A program made the translations under genes and the position numbers. Shown here piece after piece: positions 37,720 to 45,293 of a DNA stretch of 64,000 nt. The notes beneath the pieces are model-generated. The model did not search any database. It was not told where the DNA came from and saw nothing but the letters and a program-made list of their open reading frames with translations. The stretch is from Celeribacter indicus. GTDB taxonomy: Bacteria > Pseudomonadota > Alphaproteobacteria > Rhodobacterales > Rhodobacteraceae. Numbering within the stretch: the first letter of the stretch is position 1; each line of letters begins with the position of its first letter. The stretch covers positions 2,666,001 through 2,730,000 of the forward strand of contig NZ_CP004393.1 of assembly GCF_000819565.1 (NCBI RefSeq), in the 5' to 3' direction.

Positions 37720-38790
37720 ATGGGCTCGATCACCACGCGCAAACGCAAGGATGGACATAACAGCTACAGGGCACGTGTACGAGTGATGCGCGAGGGCACC
37801 GTCTATCATGAGACGAAGACTTTTGACAGACGTCCAGCTGCGACCGCCTGGATAAAGAAACGCGAGAAAGAGCTAGCAAGACCTGGTGCGCTGGAAGAGT
37901 TGAACGCATCCGATCCCCCGCTGTCCAAAGCGATCGAGCGCTATACCGAGGAAGCCGTGAAGGACATCGGCCGCACGAAAGCGCAGGTCCTCAGGACCAT
38001 CACCACCTACCCGATCGCCGATCTGCCCTGCTCCACCATCAAGGCGAAGGATATCATCGAGTTCCTTCAGTCACTGCCTGGACAACCGCAAACCGTCGGG
38101 AACTACGCGAGCCATCTCGCCTCCATTTTCGCCATAGCCCGACCGATGTGGGACTTTCGACTGGATGACCGGGAGATGAGAGACGCGATCACCGTCGCGC
38201 GCCGCATGGGGATCATCTCCCGTTCTGCGCAGCGGAACCGCAGGCCCACCCTTGATGAACTCGACCGGCTGCTGGCCCACTTCATTGATCGGCGCCAGAG
38301 AACGCCTCAAGCCATGCCCATGCACAAGGTGATCGTTTTCGCTCTCTTCTCGACGCGCCGACAGGCAGAGATCACCCGGCTCACCTGGGATGACTTTCAG
38401 AAGGAGCACAAGCGCATCCTGGTCCGCGACATGAAGCATCCCGGCGAAAAACTCGGAAACGATACCTGGGTCGATCTGCCTGAGGAGGCCATTCGGGTCA
38501 TCGACAGTATGCGCAAGAGCAAGGCTGAGATCTTCCCCTACTCCCCGGACGCGATCACGACCAACTTCACACGCGCTTGCAAGCTACTCGGGATCGAGGA
38601 TCTGCACTTCCACGATCTGCGCCACGAAGGCATTTCCCGGTTGTTCGAGATGGGTTGGAACATCCCCCATGTCGCGGCGGTCAGCGGACACAGGTCTTGG
38701 GTTAGCCTGAAACGCTATACGCACATCCGAGAAACAGGCGACAAATATGCAAACTGGCCGGGAATGCAGGTCGCAATCGACAGAGCCTGA
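37720..38790 (+). CDS. Tyrosine-type site-specific recombinase/integrase (dusA-associated)
   Basis: 356 residues. The C-terminal catalytic domain has Arg214 in FSTRRQAE, His298 and Arg301 in HDLRH, His near 324 in SGHRSWVS and the nucleophile Tyr333 in LKRYTH. The N-terminus (ITTRKRKDGHNSYRARVRV) is a DNA-arm-binding type domain, then a SAM-like core-binding domain. The start at 37720 follows GGGGAG. It is read away from dusA into the element, as in other dusA-targeting integrases. No excisionase gene is adjacent. Confidence 0.9.
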   Translation: MGSITTRKRKDGHNSYRARVRVMREGTVYHETKTFDRRPAATAWIKKREKELARPGALEELNASDPPLSKAIERYTEEAVKDIGRTKAQVLRTITTYPIADLPCSTIKAKDIIEFLQSLPGQPQTVGNYASHLASIFAIARPMWDFRLDDREMRDAITVARRMGIISRSAQRNRRPTLDELDRLLAHFIDRRQRTPQAMPMHKVIVFALFSTRRQAEITRLTWDDFQKEHKRILVRDMKHPGEKLGNDTWVDLPEEAIRVIDSMRKSKAEIFPYSPDAITTNFTRACKLLGIEDLHFHDLRHEGISRLFEMGWNIPHVAAVSGHRSWVSLKRYTHIRETGDKYANWPGMQVAIDRA

Positions 38791-39190
38791 GCTCAGCCCG
38801 CCTTGCCGAAGGTTCCCCAGCCTGAAACTTTGAAGGAAGCTCAAATAGGCCACACTCCAAGCGATCTGCCTTCAAATTATCGAAGTATCGTTGGTTGCGG
38901 GGGCAGGATCTGATCACAACTTGCGCCCCGAGCAAGTAAAGATGGTTGCGGGAGGGCGCACCCATCATAACTTGCCACTGGACGGTCGGCCCATGGGGCC
39001 AGATGATGTTAGAGATGTATCTAAGAAAATTGCGATGGTTGTGGGGATTTCCCGCGGTCTGGAATTGCTATTTCGAGCGGTAGCTTAGCCTTGGCGGAAA
39101 CGCGACAGCACTCTTGAGCGCTGCCCTCCGAAGGTGGAGGTTTAAATCCCGATAACGCGTCACTACTTCGTTGGTCTTTCAAACAACGTA
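38791..39190. other. Gene-poor, lower-GC stretch after the integrase
   Basis: About 400 bp with no convincing gene. It holds the two-copy 33-bp repeat listed separately and two small hairpins (CAGC...GCTG near 39102-39119 and CCTCC...GGAGG near 39124-39141). Base composition is clearly more AT-rich than the flanking chromosome. A reading frame at 38891-39088 overlaps the repeats but looks spurious. Confidence 0.5.
38892..38975 (+). repeat. Two direct copies of a 33-bp motif, 51-bp period
   Basis: Copies at 38892-38924 and 38943-38975 share TGGTTGCGGG at the left and ATCA(C/T)AACTTGC at the right, 24 of 33 positions identical overall. The left copy starts TGGTTGCGGGGGCAGGATCT, which closely matches the reverse complement of the 3' end of bacterial initiator tRNA. 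They may be remnants of a tRNA-derived attachment site or accessory recombination sites. Confidence 0.6.
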
Positions 39191-39195
39191 AGAAA

Positions 39196-39223
39196 CTACC
39201 GGCCCCGTTCGCGGGGCCGGTAG
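39196..39223 (-). terminator. Strong intrinsic terminator ending the leftward stress operon
   Basis: A perfect 12-bp stem (CTACCGGCCCCG / CGGGGCCGGTAG) closes a 4-base loop (TTCG, read CGAA on the minus strand), followed on the minus strand by TTTCTT. It lies 5 bp past the stop of the SPW gene. Confidence 0.85.
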
Positions 39224-39228
39224 CCAAA

Positions 39229-39591
39229 TTAGGCTGTCAGAGCAGAATTCCCACCGTCGTTCTTCCAGCGCCGCCAGGCGGGAAAGGCCAGCGCGAGCAC
39301 GCCGAGGGCCACATGGGCAAGCGCGATACTGAGCGTGAAGCCGGCTACGAGAGCCCATGGGCTGATCGCAGCCCAGACACCCGCAACCATACGCGCCCAG
39401 TCAAGCCCTTCATGCGGTCGCCAAAGCGCAATTGCGGCAAGCACTGCGATCAGTCCTCCTGTCAGTAGGGCGCTCCAGAAGGCAATATCGGTCATCGTGA
39501 CGACGAAGGGCAACCCAGCGAGGGCTAGGCCCGCGAGAAGGCTGATGCCGTCGCCAAGCTTGTCATAGTTCGTGGTCCAGGTCTTGCTCAT
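39229..39591 (-). CDS. SPW-repeat membrane protein
   Basis: 120 residues with four predicted membrane segments and the SPW motif of the family (GVWAAISPWALVAGF). Such small membrane proteins are found in stress and envelope contexts; no activity is known. It may stand where the HdeD-type membrane protein stands in enterobacterial heat-resistance islands, but the sequence is of a different family. A very good ribosome site (AAAGGAGG) precedes the ATG. It is the last gene of the leftward operon. Confidence 0.75.
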   Translation of the reverse strand: MSKTWTTNYDKLGDGISLLAGLALAGLPFVVTMTDIAFWSALLTGGLIAVLAAIALWRPHEGLDWARMVAGVWAAISPWALVAGFTLSIALAHVALGVLALAFPAWRRWKNDGGNSALTA

Positions 39592-39621
39592 GGTGTTACC
39601 TCCTTTCTCTTCACCAGGGAT

Positions 39622-39861
39622 TCAATGCGGCCGAGCCAGCCGCTTGGGCGCCGGCGCAGGCAGGAAGGGCAACAGCTCCTCCTGCGAAATCGCACCGGTC
39701 GCGATCTCTTCCAAGGCAAGCTCTTCGGTTGCTTGCCGTTTAGGTTCGACCCGCGGTTCTGCCCCGGCCCTCAGCGCCCGGCTGCGGGCGCTCGCGGCGA
39801 GGACCAGTGCGAAACGATCGGGCACCGCCTGCTGGGCATCAATTGCAACGAAGGGATTCAT
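39622..39861 (-). CDS. RNA polymerase omega subunit-like protein
   Basis: 79 residues that align by eye with RpoZ: VPDRFALVLAASARSRAL corresponds to the omega helix normally reading NRFDLVLVAARRAR, and ELALEEIATGAISQEEL corresponds to the following IALREIEEG helix. Omega helps assemble and stabilise RNA polymerase. The chromosomal rpoZ should be elsewhere, so this would be an element-borne paralogue. Its start overlaps the stop of the NDUFS4-like gene by 4 bp. Function at stress is inferred only. Confidence 0.6.
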   Translation of the reverse strand: MNPFVAIDAQQAVPDRFALVLAASARSRALRAGAEPRVEPKRQATEELALEEIATGAISQEELLPFLPAPAPKRLARPH

Positions 39862-40589
39862 GCCGCCCTCCCTTCCTCAACGGATGGATACAATCCGTCG
39901 GCGGCCACCGCCGCTTCAAGCGCCAACAGCGCTCGTTCAACCTCGGCAAACTGCGATGCACGCTGGTTTTCCGGCATGCCTTCGGTGCTGGCGACATCCT
40001 GAAGATACTCCGTGTAGGCCCAGTTCATCAGGATAGAACGGCGAGCCTCCAACGACAGGCTGGCGTCCGAAGCAACTTCAATGGGAGAACGCCCATCATC
40101 GCCGCCTTTCGGATCGCCCCGCCGTTTTGCGCCGGCCATCGCGTCACGATAGGTTTGCCGCATCTCGGACAGTCCGAGCCGAGAGAGCGTGGCATCGGAC
40201 CACAGCCCGGCCTGCCTGTCCCGTGCCCGGGCGGCACGGCGCGCGGCTTCGCCTGCCGGCAGATGCACCTCGTAAGCCACCCCCAGACGCTTTGCATGGC
40301 GAATAGCGGCTTCCAGCGTCGGAAAGCTAAGGTCTATCTGCTGGATCGTGTCGTCGCCACCCGTCCAGCCCATCAAAGGCTCGAGCCAAGGACCGGTCCG
40401 GCGTGGAAAGCTCATCTTCCAGCCCTTCGTACGCGTGCGCCCCGAGGTCATCGCCGATTTCGACGGTTTCCATATCCGGGCGACCGCATCGTCCGGCAGA
40501 GAAGAGTCCCAGTCTGGTCGCGAACCGGCCTGACTCAGAATGGGTGATACATGTGATTGTCCTGTGAAATCTCCGCTGATCACGTTCAT
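39858..40589 (-). CDS. NDUFS4-like (ETC complex I subunit region) protein, second copy
   Basis: 243 residues. The central part (about 48-115; GRTRTKGWKMSFPRR, LEPLMGWTGGDDTIQQIDLS, FPTLEAAIRHAKRLGVAYEV) matches the conserved region of the complex I accessory subunit NDUFS4. The C-terminal ~110 residues are helical, charged and unrecognised. It is not linked to nuo genes. A GGAGG site precedes the start, and the gene follows an hsp20 gene across an 80-bp gap with a hairpin. A role in complex I cannot be assumed. Confidence 0.7.
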   Translation of the reverse strand: MNVISGDFTGQSHVSPILSQAGSRPDWDSSLPDDAVARIWKPSKSAMTSGRTRTKGWKMSFPRRTGPWLEPLMGWTGGDDTIQQIDLSFPTLEAAIRHAKRLGVAYEVHLPAGEAARRAARARDRQAGLWSDATLSRLGLSEMRQTYRDAMAGAKRRGDPKGGDDGRSPIEVASDASLSLEARRSILMNWAYTEYLQDVASTEGMPENQRASQFAEVERALLALEAAVAADGLYPSVEEGRAA

Positions 40590-40618
40590 CTCTTAGCCTC
40601 CAGATTGCAGGAAGGGCG

Positions 40619-40643
40619 TCCGGCCGCCACCCGAGCGGCCGGA
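40619..40643 (-). other. Hairpin between hsp20 and the NDUFS4-like gene
   Basis: TCCGGCCGC (40619-40627) pairs with GCGGCCGGA (40635-40643), 9 bp with a 7-base loop. There is no T-run, so it may stabilise the hsp20 mRNA 3' end or attenuate the operon rather than terminate it. Confidence 0.5.
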
Positions 40644-40678
40644 ACGTCCCGTTCTGGGTCCAAGCTGGTTCAGGCCGC
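40638..40678 (-). repeat. Shared gene-end repeat, copy A (after hsp20)
   Basis: Covers the last codons and 3' flank of the hsp20 gene. With 49884-49922 it shares three blocks, GCCGGAACGTCC, CTGGGTC and TTCAGGCCGC, in the same order and nearly the same spacing. See the matching copy at the ftsH end. Confidence 0.65.
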
Positions 40679-41167
40679 GACCGGTTCCGGCTCTGGAGCT
40701 GTCTCGAGCTGCCTGGTCTCGAGACCCTCGGTCGCCTCAGCCGACGCGATCTCGATCCGACGCGGTTTGAGTTCCTCGGGGATCTCGCGCTTGAGCTCGA
40801 CGGTCAGCAAGCCGTTCGACAGCGTGGCCGCTTCGACCCGGACGTGATCGGCCAGTTCGAACCGACGTTCAAACGACCGGCCGGCGATGCCACGATAGAG
40901 ATAGCTGACACCGCCGTCACCTTCGGGCGTCTCCTTGCGGCCCGACACGATCAGCATGTTCTTGTCTTGGGTCAGGGTCAGATCGTCTTCGGCAAAGCCC
41001 GCCACCGCCATGTCGATGCGATAGTCGTCCTCGCCGGTCTTGACGATGTCATAAGGCGGCCAGTTGTCGAGCGTCTCCACTCGACGGGCTGTCTCGAGCG
41101 CGTCGAGCATACGGTCGAAGCCAACGCTCGAACGGAACAGAGGTGCAAAATCAAGTGTCGTTGCCAT
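40670..41167 (-). CDS. Small heat-shock protein, IbpA/class A type
   Basis: 165 residues. The N-terminus LDFAPLFRSSVGFDRMLDAL is that of IbpA/HspA class A proteins, followed by the alpha-crystallin domain (about 33-140; NWPPYDIVKTGEDDYRIDMA, GLLTVELKREIPEE) and an Ala/Glu/Pro-rich tail containing no clear IxI. The second ATG (41167) is preferred because it has the better distance (8 bases) from AGGAGG; the first lies 2 bases from it. A ROSE-like thermometer and a heat-shock promoter lie upstream. It heads the leftward operon hsp20, NDUFS4-like, omega-like, SPW. Confidence 0.88.
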   Translation of the reverse strand: MATTLDFAPLFRSSVGFDRMLDALETARRVETLDNWPPYDIVKTGEDDYRIDMAVAGFAEDDLTLTQDKNMLIVSGRKETPEGDGGVSYLYRGIAGRSFERRFELADHVRVEAATLSNGLLTVELKREIPEELKPRRIEIASAEATEGLETRQLETAPEPEPVAA

Positions 41168-41265
41168 AGCCATATCCTCCTTTGAGCAACATGGGTACAG
41201 ACATCGGGAGCACCGCAGGAGCGATGTCCCGCTTTATGGCCGATCCCCATCTGGGCGATCTGCAT
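41168..41265 (-). promoter_or_regulatory. ROSE-like RNA thermometer in the hsp20 leader
   Basis: On the minus strand the last part of the leader reads TTGCTCAAAGGAGGATA. A UUGCU box faces the AGGA ribosome site with a short loop, and CCAT/ATGG can close the hairpin below (41170-41194). This is the hallmark of ROSE elements, which block translation of rhizobial small heat-shock genes until heat melts the hairpin. The upstream ~70 bases can form further GC stems. The position, the motif and the hsp20 target all fit; folding was judged by eye. Confidence 0.7.
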
Positions 41266-41271
41266 AAAGTG

Positions 41272-41299
41272 ATTTGGAACAGCACCTTACGGTTTCAAG
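41272..41299 (-). promoter_or_regulatory. Candidate heat-shock (sigma-32) promoter for hsp20
   Basis: On the minus strand CTTGAA (41299-41294) and CCAAAT (41277-41272) are separated by 16 bases. The -35 box is the sigma-32 consensus. Transcription would start near 41265, giving a ~95-base leader that contains the thermometer. The ftsH promoter has the same boxes and spacing. Confidence 0.6.
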
Positions 41300-41379
41300 A
41301 GGATGCTCGGAAACTTTTTTCTACGAACAGCTCTCCTATATTTCTCTTGCTTCCTTGTAGCATTCGAAAGGAGGAGATC

Positions 41380-41604
41380 ATGACCGAAAACGACGTGAAA
41401 AGCATCCTGGGTCCCGGCACGGACCCCACGCTTCTGTCTGATATTCTGCGCACCGGCGCCGACGCCTCCGAACTTGCCTGTGCCAAGGCCTGGGTCGAGG
41501 CGGACGAGGCGCAGGTCGATGCCCATAGCCCCTTCCCATCGGGCCGGGTCGCCCGGCTGGTCGAATTGCTCGAAGCCGATCAGGAAGAAGATGATCTGCA
41601 GTAG
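41380..41604 (+). CDS. Small acidic hypothetical protein of the stress cargo
   Basis: 74 residues, acidic (Asp/Glu-rich, ending EADQEEDDLQ), predicted mainly helical, with no membrane segment or cysteine pair (one Cys near residue 33). It has an AGGAGGAG ribosome site ahead of the ATG and is divergent from the hsp20 operon, so the two may share the region 41168-41379. I do not recognise a family. Confidence 0.6.
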   Translation: MTENDVKSILGPGTDPTLLSDILRTGADASELACAKAWVEADEAQVDAHSPFPSGRVARLVELLEADQEEDDLQ

Positions 41605-41612
41605 CAGAAATC

Positions 41613-41640
41613 GGGCTGGCGCAGACGATGGCGCCAGCCC
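41613..41640. terminator. Hairpin terminator between convergent genes
   Basis: GGGCTGGCGC (41613-41622) and GCGCCAGCCC (41631-41640) form a perfect 10-bp stem with an 8-base loop, between the small acidic gene and the leftward debranching-enzyme gene. T-runs are weak on both sides. Confidence 0.6.
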
Positions 41641-41646
41641 GTCCCT

Positions 41647-43851
41647 TCAGGTGGTCACAATAACCCGAACCGGTCCGTCGCGACGCAGAACATCGGCAAC
41701 CACGTGGGTGCCAGACCGGCGCAGAGCCACATCGACGGATCCACCATCAAGGCGGAGATTGCGCAGCACGACCTCTCCCAGAAACTCCGGAAGGATCGGT
41801 TGCTCGAAGATCACCTGCCGCGCCTCGGCGTCGAAGCGCAGCCCGAGACAGGCCTGAAGCAGCAAAAGCGGCGCTCCCGCCGCCCAGGCCTGCGGCGTAC
41901 AGGCCACCGGATAGAAGGTGGGGCCTTGCGTCTCGCGGCGCGGGAAGCCGCAGAACAACTCCGGCAACCGTCGCAGGTCGATATAGGTGGCCGCAGAGAA
42001 GATGCCCTCGAAAATCCGTGCGGCCTCTTCACGGAACCCGTAGCGCGCCAACCCCGCCCCGATCAGCGCATTGTCATGGGGCCAGACCGACCCGTTGTGA
42101 TAGCTCATCGGATTGTACCGTGCCTGACCCGCGGCAATGGTCCGCACTCCCCATCCGCAGAAAGACGACGGCCCCATCAGGGCTCGAACGACCGTTTCGG
42201 CGCGCTCCTCCGGGACGATTCCCGTCCAGAGCAGATGGCCCGCGTTCGAACTGCGTACTCGGCAGGGCCGTTTGTCACCATCGAGGGCGAGCACATAGGT
42301 TCCAAGCTCATCGTCCCAGAACGCCGCGTCAAAACGGGACTTCAATTCCGAGGCCTTTTGCGCCTGTTCCTCCGCGATCCCGTCATGACCGAGTTCCCGT
42401 GCGATCTCGGACGCAGCCAGCCGGGCAGCATAGACGTAGCCCTGTACCTCGCATAGCGCGATCGGCCCCTTGGCCAGCGTCCCATCGGCGTGAAACACCG
42501 CATCATGACTGTCCTTCCACCCCTGGTTGGCGAGCCCCTTGTCGCTGCGCCTCCCGTATTCCACGAAACCGTCGCCGTCCCGATCGCCATAGGTCTCGAT
42601 CCAGTCGAGCGCCGCACAGACATGCGGCCAGAGTGTTTCCAGCACCACCCGATTGCCGGTGCGTTCGAAATACGCCCCGGCGAGCATCACGAACAGCGGT
42701 GTCGAATCCACGCTGCCGTAATAGCGCCGGAACGGAACTTCGCCGGTTTCCGCCATTTCGCCATAACGCACTTCATGAAGGATCTTGCCTGGCTCGGCAT
42801 CGGTATCCGGATCGAATTCCGTCGCCTGGTTGGCCGCAAGATGCAGTAAAACGCCCCGCGCGACCGCCGGGTCGAGCCAGAGCATTTCCCAGGCGGTGAT
42901 CAGAGCATCGCGCCCGAACACGGTGCTGAACCAGGGCACGCCCGCATAGGGATAGGGCCCCTCCTCCGTATCGGTCATGAGCATGTAGAGGTCCGAGACC
43001 GAACGGCGCATGGTCTCGTTGAATATCTCGTTGGAGCTTTGCACCGTGGCTGCGCGGGAAGAAGAACGTCTGAGTGCGCGGCGCGCGTCCCGCAACGAGC
43101 GGAAAAACAGGCGCGACGGAGGATCCTCAGCCCCATTCACGTCGCAGCCGATCTCGATAAAGAGCGAACGCGTTTCGCCGGGGGCGAGGCTCAGACGATA
43201 GACGGCTTTCCCCGGCTCAAGCTGCGCAGGCGCAGGATCAAAACGCAGAGCGGTGCTACGTGGATTGTGGTCGAGCCCCCGGTACGACAAGAGCACGTGC
43301 GAGCCATCCACCTCCGGCAAGAGCGACGTTCCCCGGCGGGCCCGCACCCGGCCACGGACCTCAAAAATATCCGCAAAATCGGCCTCAAAGGCGATTTCCA
43401 AGGTAATCTCATGTGGGGCCTCGTCGAAATTGCGTACCGCCAGCCGCTCATAACACGTGCCCTGCCAGAGAAACCGCGTCCGGCGCATGTGGATGCGATC
43501 ATGCGCAATCAGACAGCGACCGGTTTCGTCATAAAGATCGGGATTCGTCAGATCGCAGGTCAGCGTGGCGTTATCGTCGCGCAATGTGGACGAGAGCAGC
43601 ATGGGCCGCTCTCCCCCGATGGTCAGATAGTAATGCGAGAGATACCTGGTGTCGCGATGGAACAGGCCCTCGGGGCTGCCTGGCCCCGAGAGCACATCGC
43701 CATTGTGATCGAACACGGCGAAGGTATCGCCGTGCTTCAGGGTTCGTGGCCGCCGCTCCTGCAAGGAGGCTGCCGCCGGGATGAAGAATTGCGCCGGCGG
43801 CGCGACCAGTTGCGACGCACGCAAGGCCGTCTGTTGCAGCGCCTCGGTCAT
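41647..43851 (-). CDS. Glycogen-debranching-type amylo-alpha-1,6-glucosidase
   Basis: 734 residues: an N-terminal beta-rich glycogen-debranching domain (about 35-230; KHGDTFAVFDHNGDVL, GLFHRDTRYLSHY) and a C-terminal (alpha/alpha)6 catalytic domain (YAGVPWFSTVFGRDALIT, GWKDSHDAVFHADG, YNPMSYHNGSVWPHDNALI). Family members release branch glucose from alpha-glucans or act on related oligosaccharides. The start at 43851 follows AAGGAGAG. An ATG at 43872 that overlaps the upstream glycosyltransferase stop (ATGA) is an alternative. Coupling with that gene suggests a shared glucan or polysaccharide pathway. Confidence 0.82.
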   Translation of the reverse strand: MTEALQQTALRASQLVAPPAQFFIPAAASLQERRPRTLKHGDTFAVFDHNGDVLSGPGSPEGLFHRDTRYLSHYYLTIGGERPMLLSSTLRDDNATLTCDLTNPDLYDETGRCLIAHDRIHMRRTRFLWQGTCYERLAVRNFDEAPHEITLEIAFEADFADIFEVRGRVRARRGTSLLPEVDGSHVLLSYRGLDHNPRSTALRFDPAPAQLEPGKAVYRLSLAPGETRSLFIEIGCDVNGAEDPPSRLFFRSLRDARRALRRSSSRAATVQSSNEIFNETMRRSVSDLYMLMTDTEEGPYPYAGVPWFSTVFGRDALITAWEMLWLDPAVARGVLLHLAANQATEFDPDTDAEPGKILHEVRYGEMAETGEVPFRRYYGSVDSTPLFVMLAGAYFERTGNRVVLETLWPHVCAALDWIETYGDRDGDGFVEYGRRSDKGLANQGWKDSHDAVFHADGTLAKGPIALCEVQGYVYAARLAASEIARELGHDGIAEEQAQKASELKSRFDAAFWDDELGTYVLALDGDKRPCRVRSSNAGHLLWTGIVPEERAETVVRALMGPSSFCGWGVRTIAAGQARYNPMSYHNGSVWPHDNALIGAGLARYGFREEAARIFEGIFSAATYIDLRRLPELFCGFPRRETQGPTFYPVACTPQAWAAGAPLLLLQACLGLRFDAEARQVIFEQPILPEFLGEVVLRNLRLDGGSVDVALRRSGTHVVADVLRRDGPVRVIVTT

Positions 43852-43868
43852 CTTACTCTCCTTCGCAC

Positions 43869-44969
43869 TCATTCCGCTGCATGCAGGACATGGGCCCCAT
43901 GGCCGCCGAGCATATGCGGGAGCGGCATCGTAACAGCCTCGACGCCCGGCAGCCCGCGATAGATTTCGACATAGTCGCGCGCCATGCGATCTGCGGTGAA
44001 GCGTTCTTCGAACGTCTCGCGCACGATTCCTCTGCTGATACGGTCCAGCTTGCTGACGGCCGCGACAGCGTCCTCCAGCGAGTGCACGACATAGCCGGTC
44101 AGCCCTGGCTCCACGATCTCGGGCACTGAGCCATTCGCCCATGCGATTACAGGCGTGCCGCAGGCCATGGCCTCGATCATCACCAAGCCGAAAGGTTCGG
44201 GCCAGTCGACCGGGAAGAGCAGCGCCCGCGCGTTCCCGAGAAATTCGGCCTTTTGCTTCTCGTTGATCTCTCCGATGAACTCGACATTGTCGTGGGCGTC
44301 GACCATAGGCGCGATGATCTCTTCCCAATACTTGCGATCCGCATCGCCTATCTTGGCGGCGATTTTCAGTGGCATCCCCGCCCGCGCCGCAATTTCGATG
44401 GCGCGGTCCGGGCGTTTCTCCGGCGAAATCCGTCCGAGGAAAGCAAGATAGTCGCCGTTCGGGCGTTCGGTGAAGGGCAGCAGAGTCTTGGGAAGACCGT
44501 GATAAACTGTTCCTGCCCAGTTCACGAAGGGCAGCGGACGGCGCTGGTCGTCCGAGATCGAAACGAGCGGATAGTTCGGGAAGGTCGCATAGAAGGGACG
44601 AAGATCAGGCCCGTCGAGCCGGCCGTGCATGGTCGTCACCATGCGATCGGCGAATGCGCGCGCCATGGGATAGTGCAGGAAGTCGATGTGAAAATGCAGC
44701 ACGTCGAATTCATCGGCCCGCAAGCGGACTTCCTCCAGCATGGCGACATGCCAAGGCAGCGAGTTCTTCACGTTCGGATCGAGCCGGAGCGCTTCCTTGC
44801 TGCACGGAACCAGGTGGGCCTTGGTCCGGCTGTCGCCGCTGGCGAACAGCGTGACTTCATGGCCCTGCCTGACCAGTTCTTCGGTGAGATAGGAGACGAT
44901 CCTTTCTGTTCCCCCATAGAGACGCGGCGGGCAACTTTCTTCCAGCGGTGCGATCTGTGCGATCTTCAT
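43869..44969 (-). CDS. Glycosyltransferase family 4 protein
   Basis: 366 residues of the GT-B fold. The N-terminal half has PPRLYGGTERIVSYLTEELV; the C-terminal half has LAFLGRISPEKRPDRAIEIA and the nucleotide-sugar motif EPFGLVMIEAMACGTPVIAW. The donor and acceptor are unknown. A start at 44969 (MKIAQIAPLEES) is set by GAGGAGG 8 bases ahead; upstream in-frame codons have no such site. It is cotranscribed with the debranching-type enzyme 17 bp downstream. Confidence 0.82.
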   Translation of the reverse strand: MKIAQIAPLEESCPPRLYGGTERIVSYLTEELVRQGHEVTLFASGDSRTKAHLVPCSKEALRLDPNVKNSLPWHVAMLEEVRLRADEFDVLHFHIDFLHYPMARAFADRMVTTMHGRLDGPDLRPFYATFPNYPLVSISDDQRRPLPFVNWAGTVYHGLPKTLLPFTERPNGDYLAFLGRISPEKRPDRAIEIAARAGMPLKIAAKIGDADRKYWEEIIAPMVDAHDNVEFIGEINEKQKAEFLGNARALLFPVDWPEPFGLVMIEAMACGTPVIAWANGSVPEIVEPGLTGYVVHSLEDAVAAVSKLDRISRGIVRETFEERFTADRMARDYVEIYRGLPGVEAVTMPLPHMLGGHGAHVLHAAE

Positions 44970-45293
44970 CGGCAAAACCTCCTCTTCTGAGCGAAGCCTC
45001 AACAATGGATGCGAGAAGGTCGTCTACGATCACCCCGCCTGGGCATGACCGCCGGATGTGGCATCTCGAATTCGGACAGTCGTGATACAAGATCACTGCC
45101 ATCCGCCGGACCATGGTTCCGGAACGCGAGATGGCCTTGCCCGGCAAAACCTCCTGCGCAAAACAGCGATGTCAGATAGCAGGGAACCCCTGCGAAAAGT
45201 TCAGTTAGAAATCGACTTTGGAGTTTCAACCCCCTCCCGCGCGCAAAAAATATGGCGCGAAGCAGGCAGGTGCTGAGTGTGCGTTGGCCGCAT
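44970..45293. other. Intergenic gap between kefB and the glycosyltransferase gene
   Basis: 324 bp without a convincing gene. Overlapping frames read through it but begin inside neighbouring genes and have no recognised domain. It contains the weak promoter candidate at 45203-45230, so the glycosyltransferase and debranching genes may form a separate transcription unit. Confidence 0.5.
45203..45230 (-). promoter_or_regulatory. Weak heat-shock promoter candidate before the glycosyltransferase
   Basis: On the minus strand GTTGAA (45230-45225) and CTAACT (45208-45203) are 16 bases apart, the same spacing as the hsp20 and ftsH promoters but with poorer boxes. The implied leader is long (over 200 bases). 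Confidence 0.25.

Noticed and set aside
38891..39088. 65-codon frame after the integrase
   Set aside because: Starts with TTG inside the tRNA-like repeat and gives VAGAG-type peptides known to come from tRNA fragments; no ribosome site.
39095..39160. Possible degenerate tRNA gene
   Set aside because: A T-loop-like GGTTTAAATCCC and small hairpins are present, but the acceptor and T stems do not pair, so a tRNA is not supported.
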